64,000 bases of DNA. It comes from Mesaphorura yosii (Eukaryota; Arthropoda; Collembola; Poduromorpha; Tullbergiidae). Location of the stretch: positions 124,001-188,000 of the forward strand of contig WIXG01000062.1 of NCBI GenBank assembly GCA_009869945.1. The letters are read 5' to 3'. Under the pieces are notes generated by a model, which made no database searches, was not told where the DNA came from, and saw only the letters and a program-made list of their open reading frames with translations. Positions 30,446 through 43,300 of this stretch are shown piece after piece. The position numbers and the translations under genes were made by a program. The first letter of the stretch is position 1, and the number at the start of each line of letters is the position of its first letter.

Positions 30446-33400
30446 TCTCGGTGTGTAGACTATAATATTGACTTTATTTTAGTTAAAACATACCTGAGAA
30501 ACACAACTTGAAATTAAAGATTTCTATATTACAAAGTTTGGGATTATTTTTAACAGAAGCTTGCTGACCGGGACTAAAACAGGAATTGCAATAATTGCAT
30601 GCATCGATGCATCATGCATGGTTGAGTCCTCTTTTGCGTCCATTGCTTAATTTTAATGATTTACTTATGTCAACGGGGTTTCTTAGATTTCACAGTCTAT
30701 AATGCTTTGTTAGGTAGCTCAATTGTTTAATTTATAAATCAACAATCTGCAGACAGAAAATGTGCGATGCTGAGTTAATAAGCAGGTAGAGCCCTTGGAG
30801 TAGAGCACAAAGAATAATTCATTGCATCTTGCGTGCCTTGCATTGCATTCGCATGTTGGAACTTCCCATAAAGATCTCAACAATGAAAAATGTGTACCGA
30901 TCGATTGATTGACTTGTAACCTGCGTTGCGTCATGTCGTTATCGTTGTGCACATCTTGCCAACCAAACCAAAGCAAGTCAGTCTTTGCCTTGTCAGCACG
31001 ACAGTGAACCTTTATTTTCTGGAGATAAGCATGAGAATTACAATTTTATCGTGTTTCGTACTCGTAATATTATTAATCCCGATTACGAAGCAACTTTCAT
31101 ACCACTTCGTACTTCGATGGCTGTGTGACTGATCTTTTCCATTGAGTATAGAGGTTTCAGCACTTGAACTTGTAACTTGTGGCAATACAAGATTAATGAT
31201 CCCCGCAATGGCAATGGTATGTTGAGGAATTGAAGGGCTGTGCGGAGGGATGGCCTGATGAGCGTAATTTGAGTTGAAAAGCCACAAGACTCATGTTTGT
31301 CACTGTCTTCATCAAAATTCAAGTCCGTTTTCTTAAAAGTCGGTATTTTTGGAAACAAGCGGTGATTATTGTCCTAAATGCAACATCTTGACGACAAATT
31401 GGCCATCAGTAGTTTTTTTAAATGCGCCAACAACTTAATGAACAAATTCTGTACAAATGTCACCACTAATTCATTTTAACCCCTTTTCCACATTTCAACA
31501 GAATATCATCTTTTTAAATTCTAGAGCGCGAGCATCTTTTGAGTCAGAAGTCCAAAGAAAAGCCGCAAAACGCAAAACATAGTAAAAAGTTTTCGGATGT
31601 TTGAAATAGATCATCTGATAATGGAATCTGGAAAAGGGGCAGAAGCTCTAAACATCAAGCGCGTTCTGCGTTCTGTGTGCGGCTGTCCTCGGGCTGCATC
31701 GCTCAGTTCATGTTCAGTGCAAGTTCAAGTAGGACACAGCACAGACGCAGACTGAATGAAAGTTGATCCATGAAATATAAGAACAATGTGGAACTGAACC
31801 ACGGCAGCCGATAATCTCAGCTGAGGCCCATTCCAGCCTATTTACGACTGGACTGGGCCACATTGCCATTTACGTTTACATTGCATTGGTATGGCTCAAT
31901 TCATTAAAAAGAAAAGTTGTGAATGAATTATGTGCCCTAACGCGCATTATTCATCATCTTCATCTTTATAACTTCAGACTGCTGGATCTTAAGATGTTAT
32001 CCTACGGCGTAGCTGTGCCTGCATTGTGCATGCTGCACGCAATTAGCCATAATGCATAATGCAATAACACAACTCAACTCAACGCGGCCAGGTCGGGTCT
32101 GGAATTAGGATGTTTGGAGAACATATGGAACAGAAATGCTCGCGTTATTATTGTTTTAAATAGAAAATAGTTCAATAATATTTCATTCTTAAGTTTACTT
32201 GCCTTGCTTGGCTCATTCGTAAAAGTCATTCATAGATTTTATGAATTTTTAAGACTCAGACAACTGCTGCTGCTGCTGTTCGGATTCTGTGCCAGGGTGC
32301 AGAATATTTACAAACTCGAAGTCGCTGGTCTGGCCTAGTCATGTGGGCTCGAGAAGATAGGAATTCGTACCACATACGAGTGAGGAGTAAGATGATCTTT
32401 GAATCTTGTTTGGAATATCCATCTTCTCATCGTGTAACCACGTACGTTTTTTTACCAAATACTTATTTATGACCCTATTATGTCAAATAATGCACGAAGG
32501 ATCGTTAAAGTCACTGCCAGGGCTCAAGCTAATTTTTAAGAGTCAATATAAATACTAATCTCTTATTATTACCCGCCGGAGGAAGGAATGCGAGGGTGAC
32601 ACAATGTTAAGGGCCCAGCATCGTGGAACATGACTCCAAAATGTTTTAAATGAAACTTTTTGTGCAGGCGCGTCTTGTGTCTTTGCTTCATGCTCACTAC
32701 CTGCCTGCACTGCTGCGTTGAAACTGGAGCTGTCTGGCGGCTCGCACTCGTAAAAGGGGATGAACACGGAGCTTGGAATTTCCAGACCAGATTGAGTGCT
32801 CGCAATATGTGAATAAATGAGCACGAAACGGTGCAGCCCACATTAAAATGGCACGTAGTAAATATTTTACGATCTGGCGTGGTTTGAAGATGTCGGAGGT
32901 CATTCTCATAATAGAACATTTTAACATGTTAATATTGTTGTGCATCTCTGCAAATTGCTCCATAAAATCGCGCATTCTTCTAGAACAAAATTGTTGCACG
33001 AATAATGGGCTCGCACCTGCGAGCCAATTTTAATTTGTTTTGAATCTCATGTTGTGTAAGAAATTGCGTGTCAGAAATAGCCGCCATAACTCTTTTCAGT
33101 GCAGGTTGCCTCCGGCTTTGCGAAATGTGAGAAATTCATGAAGCGATAAGCGATTCACCCTTCTCTCTCATGCTCATAAAATAGATCACCAGCTGCTAAT
33201 TTTGTAAGGTGCCCTGAAAAGTTCCCCATGCACATAACTCACTGTATTTACATTTTCAGTAATGCCCATACAGGATTCGTGTTACGTTTTGTGAAAAACA
33301 CCGCACTGCACCCGTAACCGGGAATAAATTATCTTTTGTCATTCCATGGCGTGAGATTCTGGTGCGTTCCAATTACACAGCAACAGCGGTGGCAGTGTAC

Positions 33401-33480
33401 GGGAAAGGTGAGAAAAATGAAAAGTGAACCCAGGGTGACACTATTCAGTTCCGAATTAGATTACATAACGGAGGAAGACA

Positions 33481-33500
33481 GGAAGGAAGGAAGGAAGGAA
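33481..33500. repeat. (GGAA)5 microsatellite
   Basis: Five perfect GGAA units within a longer purine run starting near 33470. Confidence 0.85.
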
Positions 33501-36500
33501 GTGAATTTACACGCGGGATCTGTAGCCGCACCATATTGCATGGCATGGCATGTGAAATTATTACGATTATGATTCACTTGCTCACCCGTACATTTACGAT
33601 AAAGTTTCTCATCAAAATCGACAACAGTTGATCCGAACCTGCTGTACAGAACAAAGAAATAAATTTTCATTTCAGTGCTACAGTCACAGCCAAACACAAA
33701 AGCCTGTTATGGAAGTTTATCTCGTTTAAAGTAAGCCTAATTCCAATTCCTTTTAAGAACCTGTTTACAGTTGTTTCGCTTCGTGCTAAACTAGGAAGAA
33801 GGGGAGACGGAGACGGAGCAGGGAAAAGATGAGAACGTTCGCATTTACAATCTGCAAATTGTAAAAATAGTAACCCTCTTTACGGGCACGGGTCTGACTG
33901 AGTGAGCTTCTTATTGCTTGCAAGTTTACGCCGTACGTCTTCAGAAAACTTTTTGTTCTTGCAAACTACTGGCAAAGCGAAATGAGTTTGAAATACGAAT
34001 ACACTGACTTGCTTTAGGTAGCAAATGTATCGTTATAATTTGTGGGGATTTTCGCTGGTCATTTTAGCCAATCCGCAGGCACTCAAAGAAAACAAGAATG
34101 GTGAAATGAAGAATTAGCTCCGAATTGCTCTGAATTTAATTTGCTCTTTGCTGAGATGCAGATGGAGCGAAAACGTCTGAATCTTTCGTCGTAGCCGTAA
34201 GACTTTAATTCTTCACCCTGCTTAAAATCATATAATCTCCTTTTCTTTGTCCTTTGCTACGATGTTTACTTAAACCTTTTGCAATTCAATGCAATGCAAT
34301 TTGAGCGCGAAGTGAATATTTGTTCAAGATTTAAACGCTAAGCTAAGCGTGTTTACTGAAATAACATTTCAATGCGGTACGCTGAATCTGAATTTCTAAT
34401 ATAGTCTGTGGGATTAACAAGTGGAAGTGTTTTCTACAAGGCTGAGTTGAAGGCTGACCGGCCAAGAAAGATGCGGGTTTTGTGGGAAAACGGCAAAAAC
34501 GCAGCTTCACATTGCTTACGAGCAAAATAAAGAAGGCAAGGTACTAATTTACCCTTTCACATTCAGGCACAGGTAAATCTGAAACCAATACCAACCTTTT
34601 TCTCATTAAGATTCATACATGATGAGTTGAAGAAGAATTTTTTGCGCTCACATCCAGAAAAAATCTAGTTTCGACTAAATTGATGTGAAACGTGAATTCC
34701 AGGACGTGTATCCCAGATCTCGGGACTTTCGGTGCAAGAATTCTGTCAAAGGCTTAATTTTTTCGTGTCTAACTGTATCGCGATTGTAATATCTAAGCTT
34801 CGTGATTATCATAATTCATGTAATTTAAAAGTGAATGGGGCCAGCCTCCCTGCACCCTTTCCTGCACGACACGAAACGATAAAAAAAATGAGTGATTCAT
34901 TTCTGGGCATTGATGAATTGCTTTGATCCGATTTTTTTAAGTTCAAAATGCCATAGTTTTTGCCGGAATTTCCCCTTTTTCTGGCAACTGCACATAAATT
35001 GAAGGTCATGTGAATAAGAATCAGTAAAAACGGTCCTTTTGAACGGAACTTCAACACTGGCCGAGGCGCGCTAGGCAGCTTGCAGCTTCCTCGTCAGCTC
35101 CTGTTCTTCGGTATAAAAAATGAAAGAGAAAGGAAGTGAAATGGAAATTAAGGGCTGAGGCTGAGTTTACAAAAATATACAAGAACAAATATAACGGGTT
35201 AAGTCTAGAATCTTGGCTCGATTGTGTGCCTTGCACCCTTTAAATGGATTTTTCTTGCTCTGTTGTTGCTGCGCCGAGCGTTGCCTTGCCTTGAGATGAA
35301 ATTGAGAATGAATGATGAGAGCGGTGAATGTGATACGTGATTTATCATATCAAGGAGCAAAAAATTTTTGGAAACAGTTTCCCTTTCCGTTTTCCAGGCA
35401 AATACAAACGCCACCAGTCTTGGCCAGAATGGTTGGGCTTTATTTATATTCCACTGATCAAATAAATATGGGAATTTAAAAAACAGTTAGGCTTGTCCAC
35501 GAGCAGCGCCTGTCTCACAAGCCAAGCCTGGCATGCATGATATGCGTGCAACATTTAAAATTTAAATAAACACCATTAGCAATACAGTACATACACATCA
35601 TTCATTGAAGACAATCTTACGTTATGAAACAAAAGAGATATCGTTAACAGTCCTGCATGGAACAGGAGAGACCCCCACAAGCTCAAGATCATCATCGGAA
35701 AAACTGAGTCTGTACTGGCAAATCAAGTTGAAATCGCAAGCATTAAGACGGTGTGGCAGACAATCGAGATACCTTGACCAGATGAAACACCTGCACATTA
35801 GCTGTGGCTATTTACTTCATTCACAAAAACTTTAGTGTCGTAACAGCAGTCACAGCCGTAATGGAAGTCGCGAGACTCAAGTCCCAAAAGTCTCGATCCT
35901 GGATGACAAAAGATTTAAACTGAAATGAATCGGCCAAATTTTCTTCGAAGAATAGAGCAAGACATCGCGTCGTTTTTTTTTGTGAATGAACGGACAACGC
36001 AACAGGCACCAGCAACGCAACAGTGTTCGACGGATTGTTACACCTGGGTTGAATAATGGAATGGAATCTGTAAAGTGAAAAATTAAGAATGAAACCCAAG
36101 CGCATTGGCATTTTACTACCCATTACCCGTATTTGGTTCATTGATTACATGTTGCTGACTGTGGCTTCTGCGTCTTTCCTACTCAAGAATGCATTTTGCT
36201 CCTAATTCTCGGATTGCTCTGCTGACTTTTCTTGTTCTTCCCGTTTTTCTTAAGAAAACTGTGGCGCATTCCTTAAGATGGTAAGGACCTTGAATCAATT
36301 CTTGACGATGTTTTATTCGTGGAGCTACACCAAAATCCAATTCAATGCACCTGTTTGACGGACCTTTCTCATTGTGATTGTCATCTACACGCTTAAGATG
36401 GCTCGTCATTTTGGCTCTTTCTTGTAGGAATTTCTCTTTGGCCTGCACTGTAGTACAAACGCACCGTGCACAAGATTACGAGGACATTGTTGCTTTTGCT

Positions 36501-37261
36501 TCTTCTAAACCATGTATCGGGCTGTGGTGTGGCCTTTTTCATTCACGAAAGTATTTCGTCGCTGAGCTGGATTTATTGTTGTCGATTGAACCCCTGCTGA
36601 TCGATCGGAACACTCGCTCCTGCATGAATACTACCTGTAATGCTGCAATGGCAAGATCTACAATCAACAAAAAGTACGAGAAAACACAGGATAAAAGGTA
36701 GAACACGATGAAAATATTTGAGACCCAAAATATGTGCTGGCTGCAATTGCAGTGCACAGTGCATGGGTCAATGATGGACGCAGATTCTGGGCTTTGGTCT
36801 GGATCTGGAGCACGCCACATTATTTGCATGAGTTATCCGTTAGTTTATCCTCGAATTAGTTTCGCTTGTTTACTGACGAACTTGGCCACTCGTATCTACA
36901 GCATTGGCATGATTAATTATTTATTAAGCCGCTCGTTTCCTATTTCCGCTTCTCAATTTCCTTCCTGGATGCAACCGGCTGCAGTGCAATTGCAACCGGA
37001 CAACTCGAAATTGAAATTGGCATTGGGCATGGGCACCATTCTCTCGGTGCTTTATTTCCTCCATTACTTGCTTAAGTAAACAGAAAATCCATTGTGACCA
37101 ATTTGAAACTAATCAATCAGAATGTAGAAGCATCTTTGCATATGCTTTGGGTTGGACGCATTTCATAATTTTGGACACCAAAAGCGGAAGTGATGAGCCA
37201 GAAGATGACAGGTTATTAATTGACAGTTATTGTGAGAAGCTTTCAATATCGCGGATTCCCC

Positions 37262-37306
37262 GAGCTCGAACCCGGAAACCAAGCGACCGTAATTACGGTC
37301 TAGCCA
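37262..37306 (-). repeat. Pol III A/B-box remnant (tRNA-derived)
   Basis: On the minus strand TGGCTAGACCG (37306-37296) fits an A box and GGTTCGAGCTC (37272-37262) resembles a B box with the last bases altered. Stems do not form, so this would be a decayed tRNA or tRNA-derived SINE head. The sequence is unlike the 29.7-kb element. Confidence 0.3.
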
Positions 37307-40300
37307 GGGCGTGAATACATGTCATCTGTTGCTGTAATACAGGAGATGATTCTATTTCCTAATTAATTGAAAGAAGTAAAGGGTGATGAGAGTTCGAGTT
37401 CATTGCCGAAGCTGCACCAGGGCGAATGTTGATGTCTGTGGACGGTGTAAATCAAAACCCACCGTATTTAGGGTCACAATTTATATTCTACCGGTAATTT
37501 ATTGCTAATTGCCGAAATTAGCCATTAGCGGTCAAAGAGAAACCCAAAACCGTAACCGTGAACCCTGCTGGCGCAGCGCTAGCCGGGACGTTGTGTCGAC
37601 GCGGCTTCATGTAATGGCACCTAATCGTTTTAAAGTAATCAGGCCGAACATGGTCTAAACCCTTTATCTAATCACCGAAAAGAAATTAAGTGCATTACCT
37701 TTTCTGTCTTAGTAATCCCTTTCTTGCACCACAAAAGAAAGGTGATTTGTTGTTTCCGGAGACGCTCTTTTCTTTGAACCTCAGTCAGAGCGGACGTGGA
37801 CGTTGCGTTGGCCGTGTGTGCCTGCGCTGTACTGGTCGCCAGTCTTGCGTTTTGAGGAAATCCCTAAACAGCAGCAGTTATTGCCCACTCTGGCCATATT
37901 TCACCAGCGCGGACGCGAGTTCAGGCGGAAATCGTCAATACGACGCAGCCAAGGCGAAATTATGAAACGAGATTCCTGACATTAGACTGAATTCACGTTC
38001 GCTGCCTGTCACCACCTACATGACCCATGAAAGATTTACGTTTCTTAACGTTTGCATCTTTGTGGCCACTGAGCTCTCAAACCGGACAGGCCAGAATATA
38101 ATCCCATTTTCTTAACCCATTGGCACAAGCCTCACACTCGTTCTGGATCATTTCCGACGGAATTTCACTGTGAAGTAGATTAGATTTGTGAAAAGTGTAA
38201 ACGAGCCAACCACCTGTTGCTTGTTGCACTCTGAGCCGAGCATTGTGGCTCAAAGCGTGCCTTCCACCGCGCCGCAGTGCCGCTGCCGGTGCAGCAGGGC
38301 CGGATCATGAACCGCAAGCGACAGCAGGAACATATCTCCGATTCCGTCAGTGGAGAGTGTGCAATGTGCACTGCGGAGTGCAACTCCTCACCCTTTTCTT
38401 GGAAGATTACTGCCGTCGTGCGCCGCAATGCGTCCATGGTCAGTTTTACTCGCGTTACCAGCAGAATTTGTAATCTCTAGTTCCAGTCTGCCTTTACCTA
38501 ATATAATCTAAACCAATTATCATTAAGACGGATCAGGTTATAATTATACGTGAGCAAACGTACTTTTCGACTGTCGGCTCTCCGCCTGGAGTTCAGGCGC
38601 AGACCAGGCCGTGGTCGTGGTCAGAATCGTAATCCTTTTTGAGTGATTTGTCTCAGTTGGATTTTCCCTACGGGGCTGAGGTTAGAAGGTGGATTCCTTC
38701 TGTTACTGTTGCTGCCCTGCTTCTGGTTGAACGCAGTCAGCGCAGCAGCTGAGATGATTGAACTGAAACAAATATAAAACACTTGTTACTTGCTTGCTCG
38801 CTGTGCTGCTGCTCGCCTGAAAGATGTTACTCAATACATCATTAAGAATATCATCATTAGCGAGATACGGAGCACCGAGTCCGAGTGGCAGGTTGCTAGC
38901 AGGCAGCCAGGGAGCGCAGCGCCTGGCCTTCATAATTAAAGGAAGGCACATGGTAGAGCAAGAGCTAGTCTGATCTGGAATGTCGGTCAGGAGATAAGAT
39001 GAAAGACGGAGTCCAGTACAACTGTGAAACGAAGAATGTCACCAAATAATACGCAAGGGGAGCCGGAGCGCAATTACAATGCGGAAGCACGTGTGTCCTG
39101 TCCTCCCAAGTGCAAATTCTTTGCCTTGCTAGCAATTGCTTGAATAAAACAGTCCACAGCGGAAGTCATCCTCAAAAGAATTCTTATTGTCTTGAGACTC
39201 CAGCACTGCTGCGGCGGCCGAGGCCACACCACCCGGACAATGCAATGCGGGTCACAGTCACGCTGTCTTTCACTCATTTATCAAGCTGTGCCATACGCGA
39301 CTGCGACGCGGACGTTACACATTGCATACGTTCGAATGCTGGCTGTAACCTGGTGCATCCGAAATCTGAGCACTCCCTTCTGTTACGCGCGAGCGCATGC
39401 GTGCATGCTGGCTGGTGCGAATGCTGCTGGACATTAAAAGACAATGCATAGCGGTAAACAGTATTAAGATCTTGAAAATTACGGTTTTCCGTGCGCATTT
39501 GTCTCACCAGTGTAGTTTTATTTCTTGTACGTCGTATCTCACCTGGGATGAGAGTTCATTTACATTTCATTAGCTTCAAGGACGCGTCAGACAGCATATG
39601 AATTACGTAACTTTACACCAAGAACCGTTATTTTCTGGTCTACCGCATCAGCTTCCTTGTTTTGATCCCCGTCCACTGCAGTGCAGTGCCCGCATTTCGC
39701 CCAGGAAAAGGCTCTCCTTTCAGTCTCACAGTTTACATAAGGAATAATGCAATGTTTGCATTTGCATGGTTGAGGTTGAAGGTTGAGCTTACTATTCTTG
39801 CATCTTACGGTCGATTGTCATTTTCTCTTGCGGTTTCACTTTTATAGCGTTGGAATTCGTGTGTGAGATCGTCTTTCGTGTTTACTGTTCTTGCACCGCA
39901 ACGTAAGCGTACAGACGGATGTGGACTTCACACACCACGCCCAAGCGTTCACCCACAACCCAATGCTTTGCCGCGAGCCCGAGCAGGTCGTTCCATTTCC
40001 GCTTTGAATTATTGCCCACGACACCGGCGCGACGACCAAATTGAACAATGTTCGGTGGTCGCAGTTGCAGTTGTTATTTCCGCTACCAAATTCCAGTTCA
40101 GTGCGAGAGAGAATTGCGCATTTAGCATTTATTATTGATGACAATTTCCGACCCGACCGGATCCTTTTGTTGAGTTAGATTGTGACAGACTGAGAAACGG
40201 TATATCATACGCTTACCAGACCTGTGCCCATCAACTTTCGCCCAAGCAAGCATCGATTTTACCGTTGAATGACCTTCAGATTTATGGCCACGATATCTTT

Positions 40301-43300
40301 ATTGTCTGTTATTAAGCAGTAAGCAACCAAGTAGAGATCACACGTCGGTATTAAGTTAGGAGTCCATAAATTGCAATTACAGGTTGTAAAATGCATCATA
40401 ATAGAAATTACATTGACATTTATGGAAAGTTAAGCAAGTTCAATGTAAATTTCTTGCTCCATCTCAAAACTCGAGGCTTGTCTTTGCAATTTAATATTTA
40501 AAACGCCTCAGCTTGTGACTCGCAGGCACAGTCGCAGCCGCACCTCGCAGTAACTTCTTAATCTTAGCTTCTGATCTTGCGCCTTCATTCTGTGATAATT
40601 AAGGGCAGAGGCCGCGACATGTGTAGTGCAACGCAACGACCTTCTGCTCCATAATAACAACACTATGAGCGTATGGGTTCTATTTTGGTTGTTCCTGTTA
40701 CCCTAATTTCATGCCTTCAGCCTGTTTCCTTTAAATTACTTATGACTTTTGTCGGAGCGAGCCAAGATGCGGACGTGGGCCAGGAAGAAGCAAAACTTGA
40801 AGAAGTGCGTCCGTCCGTCCGCATTTCTTTCAAAGATATCGAGCACATGTTGTCAATTGAGCCAAGTCGAGCGAGCCGTCTGCTGCGCCTTCGCCTGTGC
40901 CGCGCCTGCCCTTCCTCGTCTTCCGTCCTCTTACAACTTACTGCTAATAATAACGCGTAAACATGCTATAAATATAGTCTAGTTAAATGGTCAACGTTTA
41001 AAGCCCATTCGACAACTGTCCACACTCCACATCGAGCGTTGCGCCTGCGCCAGACGACCAACGGACATTTAAACGCGTGTTAACTCATCTGAGACTAATT
41101 TTAGGCACCGTGGCAGCGGCAACAGACTTCAGGTTCAATTTCGGGCAGCGTGAATTAAATTAGTAGGAATTGGAGTCCGTGTAGGTTGTTGATTTAAAAC
41201 AGGAAAAGTCCAAGAGAGACTGAAAGTTTCCCGTCATGGATGTCATTCAACCAACATTTTGACATGATAATGTCGGTGACTCGCCGCGGTATTTATTATA
41301 AACGGAAATCAGGGAATCTTCTTTGATGATGATGATGACTAGACATGGCAGTGACAACCATGGAATGAGGCAAATTAGGATGGCCTGACCTGCATGCAGG
41401 ATTCAGAAGGATGCTGATGCGATGCGGCATCTTCGGTCAGGATTTAAAGAAACGCTAATATCGATTTATAATGTAATCACATTGAAAAATCATCAGATTC
41501 CTTATCTCCGCTTTTCAATCTTCGAATTGGATGCACTCTTCAGTCGGAGTCTAACCAGGAACGGACCAGCCTCTAAGTACAAAATTGCACAATTATTTCT
41601 TGGTTTTGGAATAGTAATGAGTTGATCTTGATACAGAGTATTCTGATCATTACAGAATTTTGAGACCAGAAACGGACTCGAGCTTAGCTACTGGAGCTGG
41701 AACCGAAGTAGAGCGTCGTCCACGCATACTTAATGAAATACCAAACTAAACTCAAACCTCAAACCAGTTTATTATTTTTGTAAACAGAAGTCCGCGCCCG
41801 TGGTATCTTGTTCAAGTTGTTCAGAACACACACCTTGCACCTGTTGATCAAAAGAAAAACGTGATCTCCATCTCATCTGGCATCCTCACTTTCGTTTAAC
41901 AGCGGCAGCAGCACAACAGCAGCAGTTCATCGTGAATCTCTTGGTTTGGTCGGGATCGAAGGACGAATATTTTGCCGACAATAAATACAAAATAATTGAA
42001 CCCAGAGTCGACGCTGGCGCAGGCGAGGAACAAGAACGATTCCCCTTTCTTAGACTTAAATTACTTTGTATTCAGAGACGGACGCTGCGCCGTGCGGACG
42101 AAGGACGGCGAAGGAGCAGCATTTTGGGGAAAACTTTAATTGCTTTCAGCCTTACATTGCATTGCTAATAGAAAAAGTGAATTTATATTGATTCTTGTAA
42201 GATTACGAAAAGAAGACTGAACGATTCCTGAACGATCGACCCAAAACAACCCCTTTCAAAATTAATTTTGAATTCGTTCGTCTTTGAGTCTATTTTCGAA
42301 CCACACACCGCACTACAGACTGCAATCGCAGGTAGATAAAGTTTGAGTCCGAGCCTCAGATTGAATTATTTATCCTCATTCTTTTCTAACCTTGTTTCAC
42401 ATTTCTTCAAGGTCCATCTTTGTGCTATGCTGTTACTATCCATCCGAGACCTAGACCCAAACATTAAACTGCAGTGCAATCACCGCACGCACCAGTCTGT
42501 GGACGGAGGATTCGACAGACAGCAACCCGATCATGCCAAGGCAATTTTGGGGCACACTTGCCTTCTGTTTCCACCTGTTCTGAGTTAAGTTACGAGCAAA
42601 CAGAATGCGAACAGTTAACAACCTCGGCGTGTTTGCCTTCGTCGTCTTCGCCTTCCATTTGCTCGAATCGGAAACCTCTGCCGTCGCTGATGAAATGGAA
42701 AGCACATTTTTCTCCCTGAGTCCTCGCTCCTGATTGACAAGTGCCTTGCTCGCTCCTCGTACAAGGACTATTAAACTGAGTCAACTCCAATTTCCGTCCG
42801 TTTACTCAACGTTTAGGACTCACGGCTGTTTCTAGATACCTTTGAATGAATCGGCGACTTCCTTCAACCTTCATCGTCGTCTTCGTCTTCCGAATGTGCG
42901 CTGCTGCTACGATGACTTGCATTCCGAGTCCATAGTCCGCAGTTTGTCACGGTCATCATCATCGGCGTCGCTCAACGTCCGCGTCCGTTCGCCCGTCGTC
43001 TTCGTCATCGTTCACTCAACGAGTACCAGTTGATGAAATGAGTTTCGGGGCTTATTTACAAAATATTACATTTAATTTTTGTTTGCTGCTTTTGCCATTT
43101 GCCTGTTAGCTTTTTGAGCTCATTAAACATTTTACTAACCGCATTTTTGGTCATTCGTCTTCACTCGATCGCGATCCACCTTCGGTCATTGAAATCACTT
43201 TAATTTGACCCACGACGTAAGCACGACTTGGTGCCTTTGTGCGAAAGTACAACAAATAGGCGGCCGTAATCTTATTAAATTGATAATACCAACGAAATAA

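Noticed and set aside
36708-37079. 123-codon frame with a hydrophobic C-terminus, plus strand
   Set aside because: Has an ATG but a composition like surrounding noncoding DNA, with no poly(A) signal or family similarity. The single hydrophobic end is not enough.
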